From NCBI RefSeq assembly GCF_000455245.1, contig NZ_HG005169.1, positions 83,390 through 118,804 of the forward strand: 35,415 bases of DNA. The letters are read 5' to 3'. Made by a program: the position numbers and the translations under genes. Origin of the DNA: Nesterenkonia massiliensis (GTDB taxonomy: Bacteria > Actinomycetota > Actinomycetes > Actinomycetales > Micrococcaceae). The notes below the pieces were generated by a model. It saw only the letters and a program-made list of their open reading frames with translations, did no database searches and had not been told where the DNA came from. Below are positions 25,573-33,829 of the stretch, piece by piece (position 1 is the stretch's first letter; each line of letters starts with the position of its first letter).

Positions 25573-27318
25573 CTACCCGGCCAAGCGCTTGAGGGCGGGA
25601 ACACGGCGCGACAGCGGCTCCATGAACTGGGAGAACTCCCGGACCTTCATGGCACGCAGCGCCGCCACAAACACCACAGCCATCACCGTGCCGGTGACCG
25701 CGCAGCTGATGATCGCAGTGAAGATGGAGTTCCAGGCGAAGCCGAAGCTGTAGCCGCCCAACAGCCAGAGCGCCCCAGCCCCTACCGCGCCGGCGGCGGC
25801 AGCAGCGAATCCAGAACGGGTATAGGCAGCCAGCACTCCCGGCATATCGAAGCTGCCCCAGCGGCGCACCACCAGCACATGGCAGATCACGTACTGCAGC
25901 AGGTGCAGTCCGGAGAATACGCCGACCACCAGGTAGGGCACGTGCTGGTTCTCGACCACCAGAGCTGCCCCATAGGCCGTGGAGAGCCCGACGACGGCCG
26001 CTGTGGTGAACACCCACATAGGAGTCTTGGCGTCCTCAGCCGCATAGAAAGCGCGCAGCAGATAAAAGGCCGCCGAGCGGAACGGCATGCCCAAGGCCAG
26101 AATGACCAGCAGCTGTCCGATGGCGGCGCCGGCCAAATGCGCGTCCTCGCCGGCTCCGGAGAAAATGCGGCCCAGTGGACCGGAGAGCACCAGAACTGCG
26201 GCCATGCAGAACGTCACCGGGATGGCGAAGATCCTCAGGCCCTCATTGATCAGCTCGCGGGCTCGAGGCGTGTCACCTTCGTGCATGGAATGCGAAAGCT
26301 GATTGAACATCACGGTGGCAATGGAGAGCACAAAGACCGAATGCGGCAGGATGGCGATGAGTTCAGCGACATTGGCGGCATACTCGCCCGGCACCCGGGC
26401 GCCCTCTGCCCCCATCTGTTCGCGAGCCGCCGTCGCTCCGGAAATCAGCCGCAGGTAGAGCAGATTCGCGACGTTGCCGATCAGCATGGTGAGTAGAGTC
26501 CAGCCCGCGACTGTGCCGGTCTGCCGCAGGCCCATGCCGCGCAGCCCGAACTTTGGCCGCAGTTTGATGCCCAGCTTGGACAGCGGCCACAGCAGCAGCA
26601 GCGCCTGGGCGACGATGCCTGCCGTATGACCTGCGGCCAACCAGATGGTCTGCTGCGTGGTCCACTCCGCCAGCTGATCACCACCGGCCGAATGCGCGCT
26701 GAAGGTCCAGATGAAGCTGACGATGACCCCAATGGCGATCAGGTTGTTCAGCACCGGAGCCCACATGTACCAGCCGAAGCGAGCATTGGCATTGAGCACC
26801 TGGCCGGTCACCGCATAGAGCCCGTAGAAGAAGATCTGCGGCAATGTCCACAGCGCAAAAGCGGTGCCCAGAGTCAGCATCTCGGGGCTCCAGTCGAGGG
26901 TGAGCACACTGATGATCGGATAGGCCGCCAAGGTGATGAGCACCGTGAAACCAGCCAGCACCAGCACGGTCAGGGTCAGCAGCCGCGAGGTATAGTCAGC
27001 GCCGCGGTCGGGCTGTTTGGCGGCTTTGATCAGCTGCGGGACAAGCACCACATTGAACATCCCACCGGCCAGCAGCAGGTAGATGATGTTCGGGATGCTG
27101 TTGGCTTTCTCAAAGACGTCGGCGATCACCGTGGTGGAGCCGATAGCCACAGCAAGCAGGGCCGTCCGGATGAAGCCCAGCACACGGGAGACCAGGGTGC
27201 CAGCGGCCATCAGCGCACTGGCTGCGGCCATACCCTCCTTGGGCATATGCGCTGGCGGAGCCGAGGCCGGCTGTGCGCTGCCGTGGCGGGGTCGGTACGG
27301 GGAAGGTTGGGGGGACAT
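25573..27318 (-). CDS. murJ: Lipid II flippase MurJ (MviN)
   Basis: MurJ moves lipid II across the membrane for peptidoglycan synthesis. The 581-residue protein has about 14 hydrophobic helices, with the family's early motif MAAGTLVSRVLGFIRTALLA (about 37-56) and repeated MOP-exporter features such as LPQIFFYGLYAVTGQVLNA and FYLLRAFYAAEDAKTP. The C-terminal ends of fused mycobacterial homologues are encoded separately by the next gene. ATG at 27318 lacks a ribosome site; TATAGT on the minus strand (27328-27333) ends 9 bases upstream, so a nearly leaderless transcript is possible. It lies 24 bases after the NUDIX gene. Confidence 0.95.
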   Translation of the reverse strand: MSPQPSPYRPRHGSAQPASAPPAHMPKEGMAAASALMAAGTLVSRVLGFIRTALLAVAIGSTTVIADVFEKANSIPNIIYLLLAGGMFNVVLVPQLIKAAKQPDRGADYTSRLLTLTVLVLAGFTVLITLAAYPIISVLTLDWSPEMLTLGTAFALWTLPQIFFYGLYAVTGQVLNANARFGWYMWAPVLNNLIAIGVIVSFIWTFSAHSAGGDQLAEWTTQQTIWLAAGHTAGIVAQALLLLWPLSKLGIKLRPKFGLRGMGLRQTGTVAGWTLLTMLIGNVANLLYLRLISGATAAREQMGAEGARVPGEYAANVAELIAILPHSVFVLSIATVMFNQLSHSMHEGDTPRARELINEGLRIFAIPVTFCMAAVLVLSGPLGRIFSGAGEDAHLAGAAIGQLLVILALGMPFRSAAFYLLRAFYAAEDAKTPMWVFTTAAVVGLSTAYGAALVVENQHVPYLVVGVFSGLHLLQYVICHVLVVRRWGSFDMPGVLAAYTRSGFAAAAAGAVGAGALWLLGGYSFGFAWNSIFTAIISCAVTGTVMAVVFVAALRAMKVREFSQFMEPLSRRVPALKRLAG

Positions 27319-27342
27319 CAGTTGAGGACTATAGACCAGTGG

Positions 27343-27888
27343 TCATAAAGAATCGTGGATGACCTGTTTGGCCACGTTGACGATCCGCCGCTCATTCGGG
27401 AAGGAAAGCGTGCGGTCGAGATCATCAAGATTGACCCAGGCCACATCGACTGCCTCATGGTCCGGGTCCTTCTCAATAGTCAGCTCCCCACCGGTGGCTT
27501 CCAACAGGAAGTGATGGACCGTCTTGTGCACCCGGTGGGTGGGAACGGTGAACCAGTACTCGATGCTGCCCAGGGAGGTCAGGATGGAACCGGCGATACC
27601 GGTCTCCTCCTCCACCTCGCGCACTGCGGCCTGCTCATAGGTCTCATCGCCCTCCGGGTGCCCCTTGGGCAGACACCACTCAAGGCGGCCTCCGCGGTTA
27701 TAACGGGCGATGATCGCGGCGTCGAAACCACGCCGGGCAGGGCGCAGCACAACACCTCCGGCGCTGACCTCCTCCACGGTGGGAAGGTGCCCGTTCTGGC
27801 GGGAATGCGGCACTGCAGGCGCACGCCGGTTGCCCATTGACACTGTCAATGGGGTCCGTCGTTCACCTCCAGTTTCCGCCCTGGTCAT
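27343..27888 (-). CDS. NUDIX hydrolase
   Basis: The 181-residue protein has a complete NUDIX box at residues 76-98: Gly76, Glu82, Arg90-Glu91, Glu94-Glu95, Gly97. NUDIX enzymes hydrolyse nucleoside diphosphates linked to other groups; the substrate is not evident, though position matches the MutT4-type gene near murJ in mycobacteria. The first 40 residues are an unconserved basic and polar extension. ATG at 27888 is chosen, with AAGG 9 bases upstream; ATG at 27837 is a shorter alternative. The frame stays open for 370 bases further upstream, but that stretch is antisense to the tRNA nucleotidyltransferase gene and is Arg/Ser-rich shadow sequence. Confidence 0.9.
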   Translation of the reverse strand: MTRAETGGERRTPLTVSMGNRRAPAVPHSRQNGHLPTVEEVSAGGVVLRPARRGFDAAIIARYNRGGRLEWCLPKGHPEGDETYEQAAVREVEEETGIAGSILTSLGSIEYWFTVPTHRVHKTVHHFLLEATGGELTIEKDPDHEAVDVAWVNLDDLDRTLSFPNERRIVNVAKQVIHDSL

Positions 27889-27973
27889 GATTACTACCTT
27901 AAAGGGTGGATTCTCCAGCGCAGACGCCAGCGCCCTGCTGGAAAGCATCCGGTATGGGAAACTGATTGGCGCT

Positions 27974-29404
27974 ATGGTTTCTCTTCCCCACGGTTTTCCC
28001 GCGCATGCGTGGCTGCCCGAGGTCGTCGTCGAGCTCGGTGAGGTCTTCGCCGCCGCCGGACACGACCTCTCCTTAGTCGGCGGTCCCGTCCGCGACCTCT
28101 TTTTAGGCCGCACCTCCCCCGATCTGGACTTCACCACAGATGCCACCCCGGACCAGATTCTGGCCGCAGTAGATGGATGGGCGGATGCGCACTGGGACAT
28201 CGGCCGGGCCTTCGGGACCATCGGCCTGCGGAAGGGAAACCAGACCCTAGAGGTCACCACCTACCGGGCCGAGGCCTACGACCCGTCCTCCCGTAAACCT
28301 GAGGTGCGCTTCGGCGACAACTTAGAGGATGACCTGGTGCGCCGGGACTTCACCGTCAATGCCATGGCGCTTAGGCTTCCCAGCTTCGAGCTGGTGGACC
28401 CCCACGGTGGCGTGCGGGATCTCCACGCCAAGCTGCTGCGCACCCCGGCCACTCCGCAGGAGAGCTTCTCGGATGATCCGCTGCGGATGATGCGTGCTGC
28501 GCGTTTCGCCGCGCAGCTGGGGCTCGACGTCGCCCCGGAGGTGCAGCAGGCCATGACCGCCATGGCCCCGCGACTGGAGATCGTCTCTGCTGAACGTGTG
28601 CGCGAAGAGCTGGTCAAGCTCATCTGCGGCGCCCACCCCCGGGCGGGCGTGGACTTAATGGTAGAGACCGGGCTGGCCGATATTGTGCTGCCGGAGATCC
28701 CCGCACTGAAGCTCACCGCCGATGAGCATCACCGCCACAAAGACGTCTACCAGCACTCGCTGCAGGTCCTTGAGCAGGCCTGCGACTTAGAAACCGACGA
28801 CGACGGCCCGGTGCCGCGTCCGGACTTCGTGCTGCGCTTCGCCGCGCTGATGCATGATGTGGGCAAACCCAAGACCCGGCGTTTTGAGCCCGGCGGAGCA
28901 GTCAGCTTCCGGCACCATGACGTCGTGGGCGCGAAGCTGACCCGTAAGCGCATGCAGGCGCTGAAGTTCGACAAGGACACCATCAAGGCTGTCACTCATC
29001 TGGTGGAGCTGCATATGCGCTTCTACGGCTATGGCGAACAGGAGTGGACCGATTCTGCGGTGCGCCGCTATGTCACCGATGCCGGGGATCAGCTGCAGCG
29101 GCTGCACCGGCTGACCCGCTCTGATGTGACCACCCGCAATAAGCGCAAAGCTGCTCGGCTGGATCACGCCTATGACGATCTCGAGGCCCGCATCGCGGAG
29201 CTCGCTGAGAAGGAGGAGCTGGCCAAGATCCGCCCGCACCTGGACGGCGAGCAAATCATGGCGGTGCTGGGCATTGCTCCGGGTCCGGCTGTGGGCAAGG
29301 CCTATAAGTTCCTGCTGGAGCATCGCATGGAGCACGGGCCGGTGGCCGAGGAGGAAGCCGTGCAGTTGCTGAAGGACTGGGCGGCCGAGCAGGGCATCAG
29401 CTGA
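27974..29404 (+). CDS. CCA tRNA nucleotidyltransferase / poly(A) polymerase family protein with HD domain
   Basis: The 476-residue protein has the nucleotidyltransferase head LVGGPVRDLFLGRTSPDLDF, with catalytic Asp50 and Asp52 in PDLDF. The neck motif RRDFTVNAMAL and SDDPLRMMRAARFAAQLGL follow, and then an HD phosphohydrolase domain with His294-Asp295 in LMHDVGKPK. This layout matches actinobacterial enzymes that add CCA to tRNA 3' ends (neither tRNA here encodes CCA); they are often named PcnA. ATG at 27974 is chosen as the first start giving the usual family N-terminus. It lacks a clear ribosome site, and ATG at 27887 would add 29 residues without similarity. It is divergent from the NUDIX gene. 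Confidence 0.93.
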   Translation: MVSLPHGFPAHAWLPEVVVELGEVFAAAGHDLSLVGGPVRDLFLGRTSPDLDFTTDATPDQILAAVDGWADAHWDIGRAFGTIGLRKGNQTLEVTTYRAEAYDPSSRKPEVRFGDNLEDDLVRRDFTVNAMALRLPSFELVDPHGGVRDLHAKLLRTPATPQESFSDDPLRMMRAARFAAQLGLDVAPEVQQAMTAMAPRLEIVSAERVREELVKLICGAHPRAGVDLMVETGLADIVLPEIPALKLTADEHHRHKDVYQHSLQVLEQACDLETDDDGPVPRPDFVLRFAALMHDVGKPKTRRFEPGGAVSFRHHDVVGAKLTRKRMQALKFDKDTIKAVTHLVELHMRFYGYGEQEWTDSAVRRYVTDAGDQLQRLHRLTRSDVTTRNKRKAARLDHAYDDLEARIAELAEKEELAKIRPHLDGEQIMAVLGIAPGPAVGKAYKFLLEHRMEHGPVAEEEAVQLLKDWAAEQGIS

Positions 29405-29482
29405 GCCTTCAAGCTGCCTCGCCCACAGGTCTCGGTGTCGGTGCATGCCGCCGGGGCCCGTTGTACCCGGGCCACGGAGAAA

Positions 29483-29525
29483 TACCCGGCCGTATACGGG
29501 GTGGTAAAACCCCGAAGCCCGGGTA
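29483..29525. terminator. Nested hairpin between convergent genes
   Basis: TACCCGG (29483-29489) pairs with CCGGGTA (29519-29525), enclosing an inner CGGGGT/ACCCCG stem (29497-29502 and 29509-29514). It lies in the 126-base gap between the tRNA nucleotidyltransferase and the GT87 gene, which converge. A-rich flanks on the right give T-rich RNA only for the leftward direction, ahead of the stem, so efficiency is uncertain. Confidence 0.45.
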
Positions 29526-29530
29526 AAACG

Positions 29531-31000
29531 CTAAGCCGCTGCGGCGAGGTCTTGCTGAGCGCGGATGATATCCCGCTGCGGGCGGGCCATATCCCAGATC
29601 ACCTGTGCCATCAGGTACACCGTGGAAGCCATATGCAGGATCACCGCGGCCACGTAGAGTTTCGCGTCAAAGGCATGCTGAGGTAGGTGATCTCCCACCA
29701 CATCGGCCAGATACATCCACACTGCCCAGAAGTGCAGCACCTGGGCAGCATTCCAAATGACCACATCGCGCAGCCGCGGGGCCGCCAGGGCAATCAGCGG
29801 CACCAGCCACAGCATGAACTGCGGTGAGTAGACCTTGCTGAAGAGCAGGAAGGCCGCCACGATCAGAAACAGCAGCTGGACCATCCGCGGACGCTCCGAA
29901 ACCGTCAGCCCCAGCACCAGCACTCCCGCGCAGCTGGCGGCAAAGAGCCCGAAACTCAAGGCTGACACTGTCTCCGGCGTGGGCCCCTCGCCCAGCACCA
30001 TCCACACATGCCACAGCGAGGAATATCCAGCACCGCGTTCGGAGGAGAAGACGAAGAAACGCGCCCATGCCTCAAAGTTGATCAGCATCACCGGCACATT
30101 GATTACCAGCCAGGAGATCAGCGTGCCGGCGGCAACCTTGGCGAAGACCACCAGGTCGACGTCGTGATTTCGCTCCTGCTTCCGCAGAGCGGTGCGCAGC
30201 GCCAGTACCAACACCGCCCCGAGCATGAACAGCGGATAGAGCTTAAAAGCGACGCCGATGCCGATCAGCACGCCCGCCCAGAGCCAGCGTTTGCGCTGGT
30301 ACAACAGCACCGCCAGAGCCAGCGCCACCGCCGGCCAGATATCCCAATTGATGCCGATGGCGAAGATCATCGCCGGCGAAAGCGCCACTATTGCCGCATC
30401 CCAGGGGCGCCGCCCGGCGGAGACATAGGTGATCAGTACCAGCGCGATCCATAGCACAGCGGCAACCAAGAACGTCAGATCCCAGTAGAGCAGCCCGCCG
30501 CGCTCACCCCAGTAGCCGCCGGTGGTCTCCGCCAGCCAGTGGGTCAGGGCTGCGAAGAACGACGCCACGGCCATGGTCGCGGCCGGGTACTCAAAGCTCG
30601 CCAAATCAGCGGAGAACGGCGCCCAGGGCGAGACGTTGAGGTCCCGGCTGCCCCACAGCGCTGCCACATCCGAATAACAACCCCAGTGGTAAACCCCTAC
30701 CCCGCCCCATCCGTTGATACGGCAGTATTGGCCGGAAAGCGCCGAGAGCAGGATCCCCACCACGGTGAGGGCCACCAGCACCCGCGGGATGCTCCAGAAC
30801 CCGCCCGCACCGCGGCGCGGCCGAAGCCGGCGTCCGGCTGGGCCTCCGGCGCGGTCGCTTAAGTGCCGCAGCAGCGGATCGGTGGCCGATACCGGCACTT
30901 CAGCGGCCTGCGCCTGACGTGCCGCAGGTGCCTCCGGGTCTCGGCGACTGGCGCTTCTCAAAGATTCTGCGAACTCTGCGGTGGGGGGCGTCGTCGTCAC
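29531..31000 (-). CDS. DUF2029 / GT87-family membrane glycosyltransferase-like protein
   Basis: The 489-residue protein has a 75-residue cytoplasmic N-terminus rich in Arg, Ala and Pro, then about 11 hydrophobic helices. The first external loop carries YHWGCYSDVAALWGSRDL and ends FEYPAATM, the acidic loop pattern of GT-C polyprenyl-phosphate-dependent mannosyltransferases such as the PimE family. Further motifs are AFKLYPLFMLGAVLVL and SKVYSPQFMLWLVPLIAL. The sugar and acceptor are unknown; the divergent ino1 gene makes an inositol-linked lipid plausible but unproven. In M. tuberculosis a related membrane protein (Rv0051) lies in the ino1 region. The start is GTG at 31000, with GGAG very close (2 bases). 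Confidence 0.82.
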   Translation of the reverse strand: MTTTPPTAEFAESLRSASRRDPEAPAARQAQAAEVPVSATDPLLRHLSDRAGGPAGRRLRPRRGAGGFWSIPRVLVALTVVGILLSALSGQYCRINGWGGVGVYHWGCYSDVAALWGSRDLNVSPWAPFSADLASFEYPAATMAVASFFAALTHWLAETTGGYWGERGGLLYWDLTFLVAAVLWIALVLITYVSAGRRPWDAAIVALSPAMIFAIGINWDIWPAVALALAVLLYQRKRWLWAGVLIGIGVAFKLYPLFMLGAVLVLALRTALRKQERNHDVDLVVFAKVAAGTLISWLVINVPVMLINFEAWARFFVFSSERGAGYSSLWHVWMVLGEGPTPETVSALSFGLFAASCAGVLVLGLTVSERPRMVQLLFLIVAAFLLFSKVYSPQFMLWLVPLIALAAPRLRDVVIWNAAQVLHFWAVWMYLADVVGDHLPQHAFDAKLYVAAVILHMASTVYLMAQVIWDMARPQRDIIRAQQDLAAAA

Positions 31001-31044
31001 TTCTCCAGCCTAAAGCGTCCATCCTTCCGTGGTAAGAAATAGCC

Positions 31045-32145
31045 ATGGACCTGTCACCATCATCGAGTCATCCCATTCGCACCGCCCTTGTGGGCGTGGG
31101 CAACTGTGCCGCATCGCTGGTCCAGGGGGTGCAGTATTACCGGGACGCCCCAGAGGATCAGGATGTTCCAGGACTGATGCACGTCCGTTTCGGCGACTAT
31201 CACGTGCGCGATGTGCAGTTTGTGGCGGCCTTCGATGTTGATGACAAGAAGGTGGGCAAGGATCTGTCTGAGGCCATAGGCGCCAGTGAGAACAACACCA
31301 TCCAGATCGCCGAAGTCCCCTACGCTGATGTCACCGTCCAGCGCGGTCCCACCCTGGACGGGTTGGGTCGCTACTACCGCGAGACCATTGACGAATCGGC
31401 CTTCGACCCGGTGGATGTGGTGGCAGCGCTGAAAGAGGCCCGGGTGGACGTTGTGGTCTGCTACTTGCCCGTGGGCGCCGAGAAAGCCGCGCGCTTCTAC
31501 GCCCAGGCCGCTCTTGATGCCGGCTGTGCATTCGTCAACGCGCTGCCGGTATTTATCGCCTCTGACCCAGAGTGGGCACAGAAGTTCACCGACGCCGGGC
31601 TGCCGATCGTGGGCGATGACATCAAATCCCAGCTGGGAGCCACCATCACCCACCGCGAGCTCGCGCATCTCTTCGCCGAGCGCGGGGTGCACCTGGACCG
31701 CACCTACCAGCTGAACTTCGGCGGCAATATGGACTTCAAGAACATGCTCGAGCGTGACCGGCTGGAGTCGAAGAAGATCTCCAAGACTCAGGCTGTGACC
31801 TCCAATACCAGCGCTGAACTGGCCGCCGACGACGTGCACATCGGACCCAGCGACTACGTCCCATGGCTCAATGACCGCAAATGGGCCTATATCCGCATGG
31901 AGGGCCGCAACTTCGGTGATGCCCCAGTGGCTATCGAGCTGAAACTGGAGGTCTGGGACTCCCCCAACTCAGCCGGTGTGATCATCGATGCGGTCCGCGC
32001 AGCGAAGATCGGCCTGGACCGCGGCGTGGGCGGGCCGCTGCTCTCGGCGTCGTCGTACTTCATGAAATCCCCGCCGGAACAGTACAACGACGACGCAGCC
32101 CGGCAGAAGGTGGAAGCCTTTATCCGCGGGGAGATCGAGCGCTGA
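31045..32145 (+). CDS. ino1: Inositol-3-phosphate synthase
   Basis: The enzyme converts glucose 6-phosphate to myo-inositol 3-phosphate with NAD, the first step to phosphatidylinositol and mycothiol in Actinobacteria. The 366-residue protein has the NAD motif [14 protein letters not shown] (15-28), [20 protein letters not shown], the core [39 protein letters not shown], and the catalytic lysine region [12 protein letters not shown]. Its length is typical of the short bacterial type. ATG at 31045 lies 44 bases from the divergent GT87 gene, so the promoters are shared or adjacent. No separate riboswitch was seen. Confidence 0.96.
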   Translation: MDLSPSSSHPIRTALVGVGNCAASLVQGVQYYRDAPEDQDVPGLMHVRFGDYHVRDVQFVAAFDVDDKKVGKDLSEAIGASENNTIQIAEVPYADVTVQRGPTLDGLGRYYRETIDESAFDPVDVVAALKEARVDVVVCYLPVGAEKAARFYAQAALDAGCAFVNALPVFIASDPEWAQKFTDAGLPIVGDDIKSQLGATITHRELAHLFAERGVHLDRTYQLNFGGNMDFKNMLERDRLESKKISKTQAVTSNTSAELAADDVHIGPSDYVPWLNDRKWAYIRMEGRNFGDAPVAIELKLEVWDSPNSAGVIIDAVRAAKIGLDRGVGGPLLSASSYFMKSPPEQYNDDAARQKVEAFIRGEIER

Positions 32146-32158
32146 GAAACGCTTCGGA

Positions 32159-32197
32159 CTAGTACCTCCGACCGCGGCTGTGACCGCCGCGCACTAG
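32159..32197. terminator. Nested inverted repeat at the ino1 3' end
   Basis: CTAGT (32159-32163) pairs with ACTAG (32193-32197), and inside it GCGGC (32174-32178) pairs with GCCGC (32186-32190). The structure lies between convergent ino1 and the small membrane-protein gene and includes the latter's stop codon. Without a T-tract the terminator call is tentative. Confidence 0.35.
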
Positions 32198-32733
32198 CGC
32201 TGGTGTGCGCGGTGGTCCGCGGCGTAGGCGGCGAAGACCTCCTGGGGCGTATTGCCGCTGAGGAACTCGTGGCTGAGCTTCTCGCTCAGCTTCTGAAGGG
32301 CAAAGCCGAAGCGTTCGCCGCTGAGTTGGACATCCGGGCTGGTGCTGGCCCCAGCCGCAGCACGGATCTCCAACGTATAGGGCAGATACCGCGCCAGGCT
32401 GAGGTCGGCGTGCTGCTCCCGGAAGTAGTAGGTCTCACCGTACTGATTGAAGTCAATGCAGCTCTGCGAGGTATCCCGGGTGAGCTGTTCCAGCGCAATG
32501 GCGGCAACCGCAGGCTGGACCCAGAGGGCGATGACCAGCACCATGGCGCCGGGGCCCACCGCTGTGCCGAGCCGATGCTTTATCACCCGCGACATCCGCC
32601 AGACAACGGTGAACACTCCACGGCTCAGCGAACCGTGGCTGGGCGGGTGCAGAAGCTGATGGAACATATCGCGAAGACCCACCATGATCAGCAGAACCCC
32701 CACAAGAGTGATGGCGGTGTTCATAAGCCCCAT
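32194..32733 (-). CDS. Small two-span membrane protein of unknown function
   Basis: The 179-residue protein has membrane segments at about 5-25 (NTAITLVGVLLIMVGLRDMF) and 60-80 (PGAMVLVIALWVQPAVAAIA), joined by a basic loop (SLSRGVFTVVWRMSRVIKHR). The first segment and HQLLHPPSHGSLSR resemble the N-terminus of actinobacterial ion-channel-like proteins, but the pore and selectivity-filter region is missing, so function is not assigned. The C-terminal 95 residues are soluble, with one cysteine and a helical end (LQKLSEKLSHEF). The opposite strand is open over the same span but gives a Gly/Arg/His-rich shadow sequence. ATG at 32733 lacks a strong ribosome site; ATG at 32724 is an alternative. 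Confidence 0.65.
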   Translation of the reverse strand: MGLMNTAITLVGVLLIMVGLRDMFHQLLHPPSHGSLSRGVFTVVWRMSRVIKHRLGTAVGPGAMVLVIALWVQPAVAAIALEQLTRDTSQSCIDFNQYGETYYFREQHADLSLARYLPYTLEIRAAAGASTSPDVQLSGERFGFALQKLSEKLSHEFLSGNTPQEVFAAYAADHRAHQR

Positions 32734-32887
32734 TTCCAGTACTGATCCTATGCAGACACTACTGCCGCTCCCGGATCATCCTGCTAGATCAGCATTTGGG
32801 GGGATGCCCTCCACCTGTGGGCGGACGTAGCGTGAGAGCAGCGAACCGAGACCCGGCTCGCACTGCACGCGAATCTGGGAGCGAGCG

Positions 32888-33829
32888 ATGATCACAGCAG
32901 AGAATCTGCGTAAGACCTACGGATCCAAGACCGCCGTGGACGGCATCAGTTTTGCGCTGGAACCGGGTAAAGTCACCGGTTTCCTGGGCCCCAACGGCTC
33001 AGGCAAGTCCACCACCATGCGCATGGCCGTAGGCCTGGACCGGCCCACCTCCGGGCACATCAGCATTGCCGGTAAATCCCTGGCTGAGCACGCGGCACCG
33101 CTGCGCACTGTGGGCGCGGTGCTGGACGCCGGCGCCACCCACCCCGGGCGTACCGGACGCCAGCACCTGAGAGCGCTGGCCGCCACCCACCGCATCAGCC
33201 ACAAACGTGTGGATGACGTCATTGAACTCACCGGACTTGAAAGTGTCTCCGGCAAGCGCATCAAGGGCTACTCGCTGGGCATGAACCAGCGGCTCGGCAT
33301 TGCCGCGGCGCTGCTGGGAGATCCGGCCGTGCTGATCTTTGACGAACCTGTCAACGGCTTGGACCCCGAAGGAGTGCGCTGGGTGCGCCGACTGGCCCGG
33401 GATATGGCAGCAGAGGGCCGCACAGTGTTCCTCTCCTCCCATCTGATGAGCGAGATGGCGCAGACCGCAGATCACCTGATTGTGCTGGGCCGGGGCCGCA
33501 TCATTGCTGATGCCCCCATCCAGGACCTGCTGGAAGGCGGTGAGTCCAGGGTGCTGGTGCGCACCGAACAGGCCAAGGATCTGATGAATGCACTGGCCGG
33601 GGACCGGATCAGCATCACCTGCCGGGATGCTGAGACCTTTGAAGTCTCCGGTCTGGATGCGCGCAGCATCGGCCGCCGCGCCCTTGAAATCGGTGCGGTA
33701 CTGCACGAGCTCACCCCACAGCGGACCTCGCTGGAGGACTCCTACATGAAACTCACCGGCGACTACGTCGAATACCAGTCCGGCGCTGCCGCAGGTGCCG
33801 CCGCCCAGGCTGAAGGAGGCCAGGCATGA
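32888..33829 (+). CDS. ABC transporter ATP-binding protein
   Basis: The 313-residue protein is a DrrA-type ABC ATPase: Walker A GPNGSGKST (34-42), signature region YSLGMNQRLGIAAAL, Walker B AVLIFDEPVNGLDPEG, and the switch histidine in VFLSSHLMSEM. The C-terminal 90 residues (SRVLVRTEQAKDLMNAL onward) are the usual DrrA accessory domain, ending in an Ala/Gly tail. ATG at 32888 has GGAG about 7 bases upstream. It overlaps the permease gene by four bases, and with the downstream histidine kinase resembles a regulated exporter locus for peptides or antibiotics. The substrate is unknown. Confidence 0.93.
   Translation: MITAENLRKTYGSKTAVDGISFALEPGKVTGFLGPNGSGKSTTMRMAVGLDRPTSGHISIAGKSLAEHAAPLRTVGAVLDAGATHPGRTGRQHLRALAATHRISHKRVDDVIELTGLESVSGKRIKGYSLGMNQRLGIAAALLGDPAVLIFDEPVNGLDPEGVRWVRRLARDMAAEGRTVFLSSHLMSEMAQTADHLIVLGRGRIIADAPIQDLLEGGESRVLVRTEQAKDLMNALAGDRISITCRDAETFEVSGLDARSIGRRALEIGAVLHELTPQRTSLEDSYMKLTGDYVEYQSGAAAGAAAQAEGGQA

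Noticed and set aside
25532-26017. Extended N-terminus of the pseudokinase-like protein
   Set aside because: It overlaps murJ in another frame and lacks similarity, and a GTG with a strong ribosome site lies at 25531.
27889-28260. Long N-terminal extension of the NUDIX protein
   Set aside because: The stretch is Arg/Ser/Pro-rich, antisense to the tRNA nucleotidyltransferase N-terminus, and precedes a suitable ATG at 27888.
32203-32745. 180-residue plus-strand frame opposite the small membrane protein
   Set aside because: It has no hydrophobic or domain pattern, while the minus strand shows two clean membrane spans and a plausible start.
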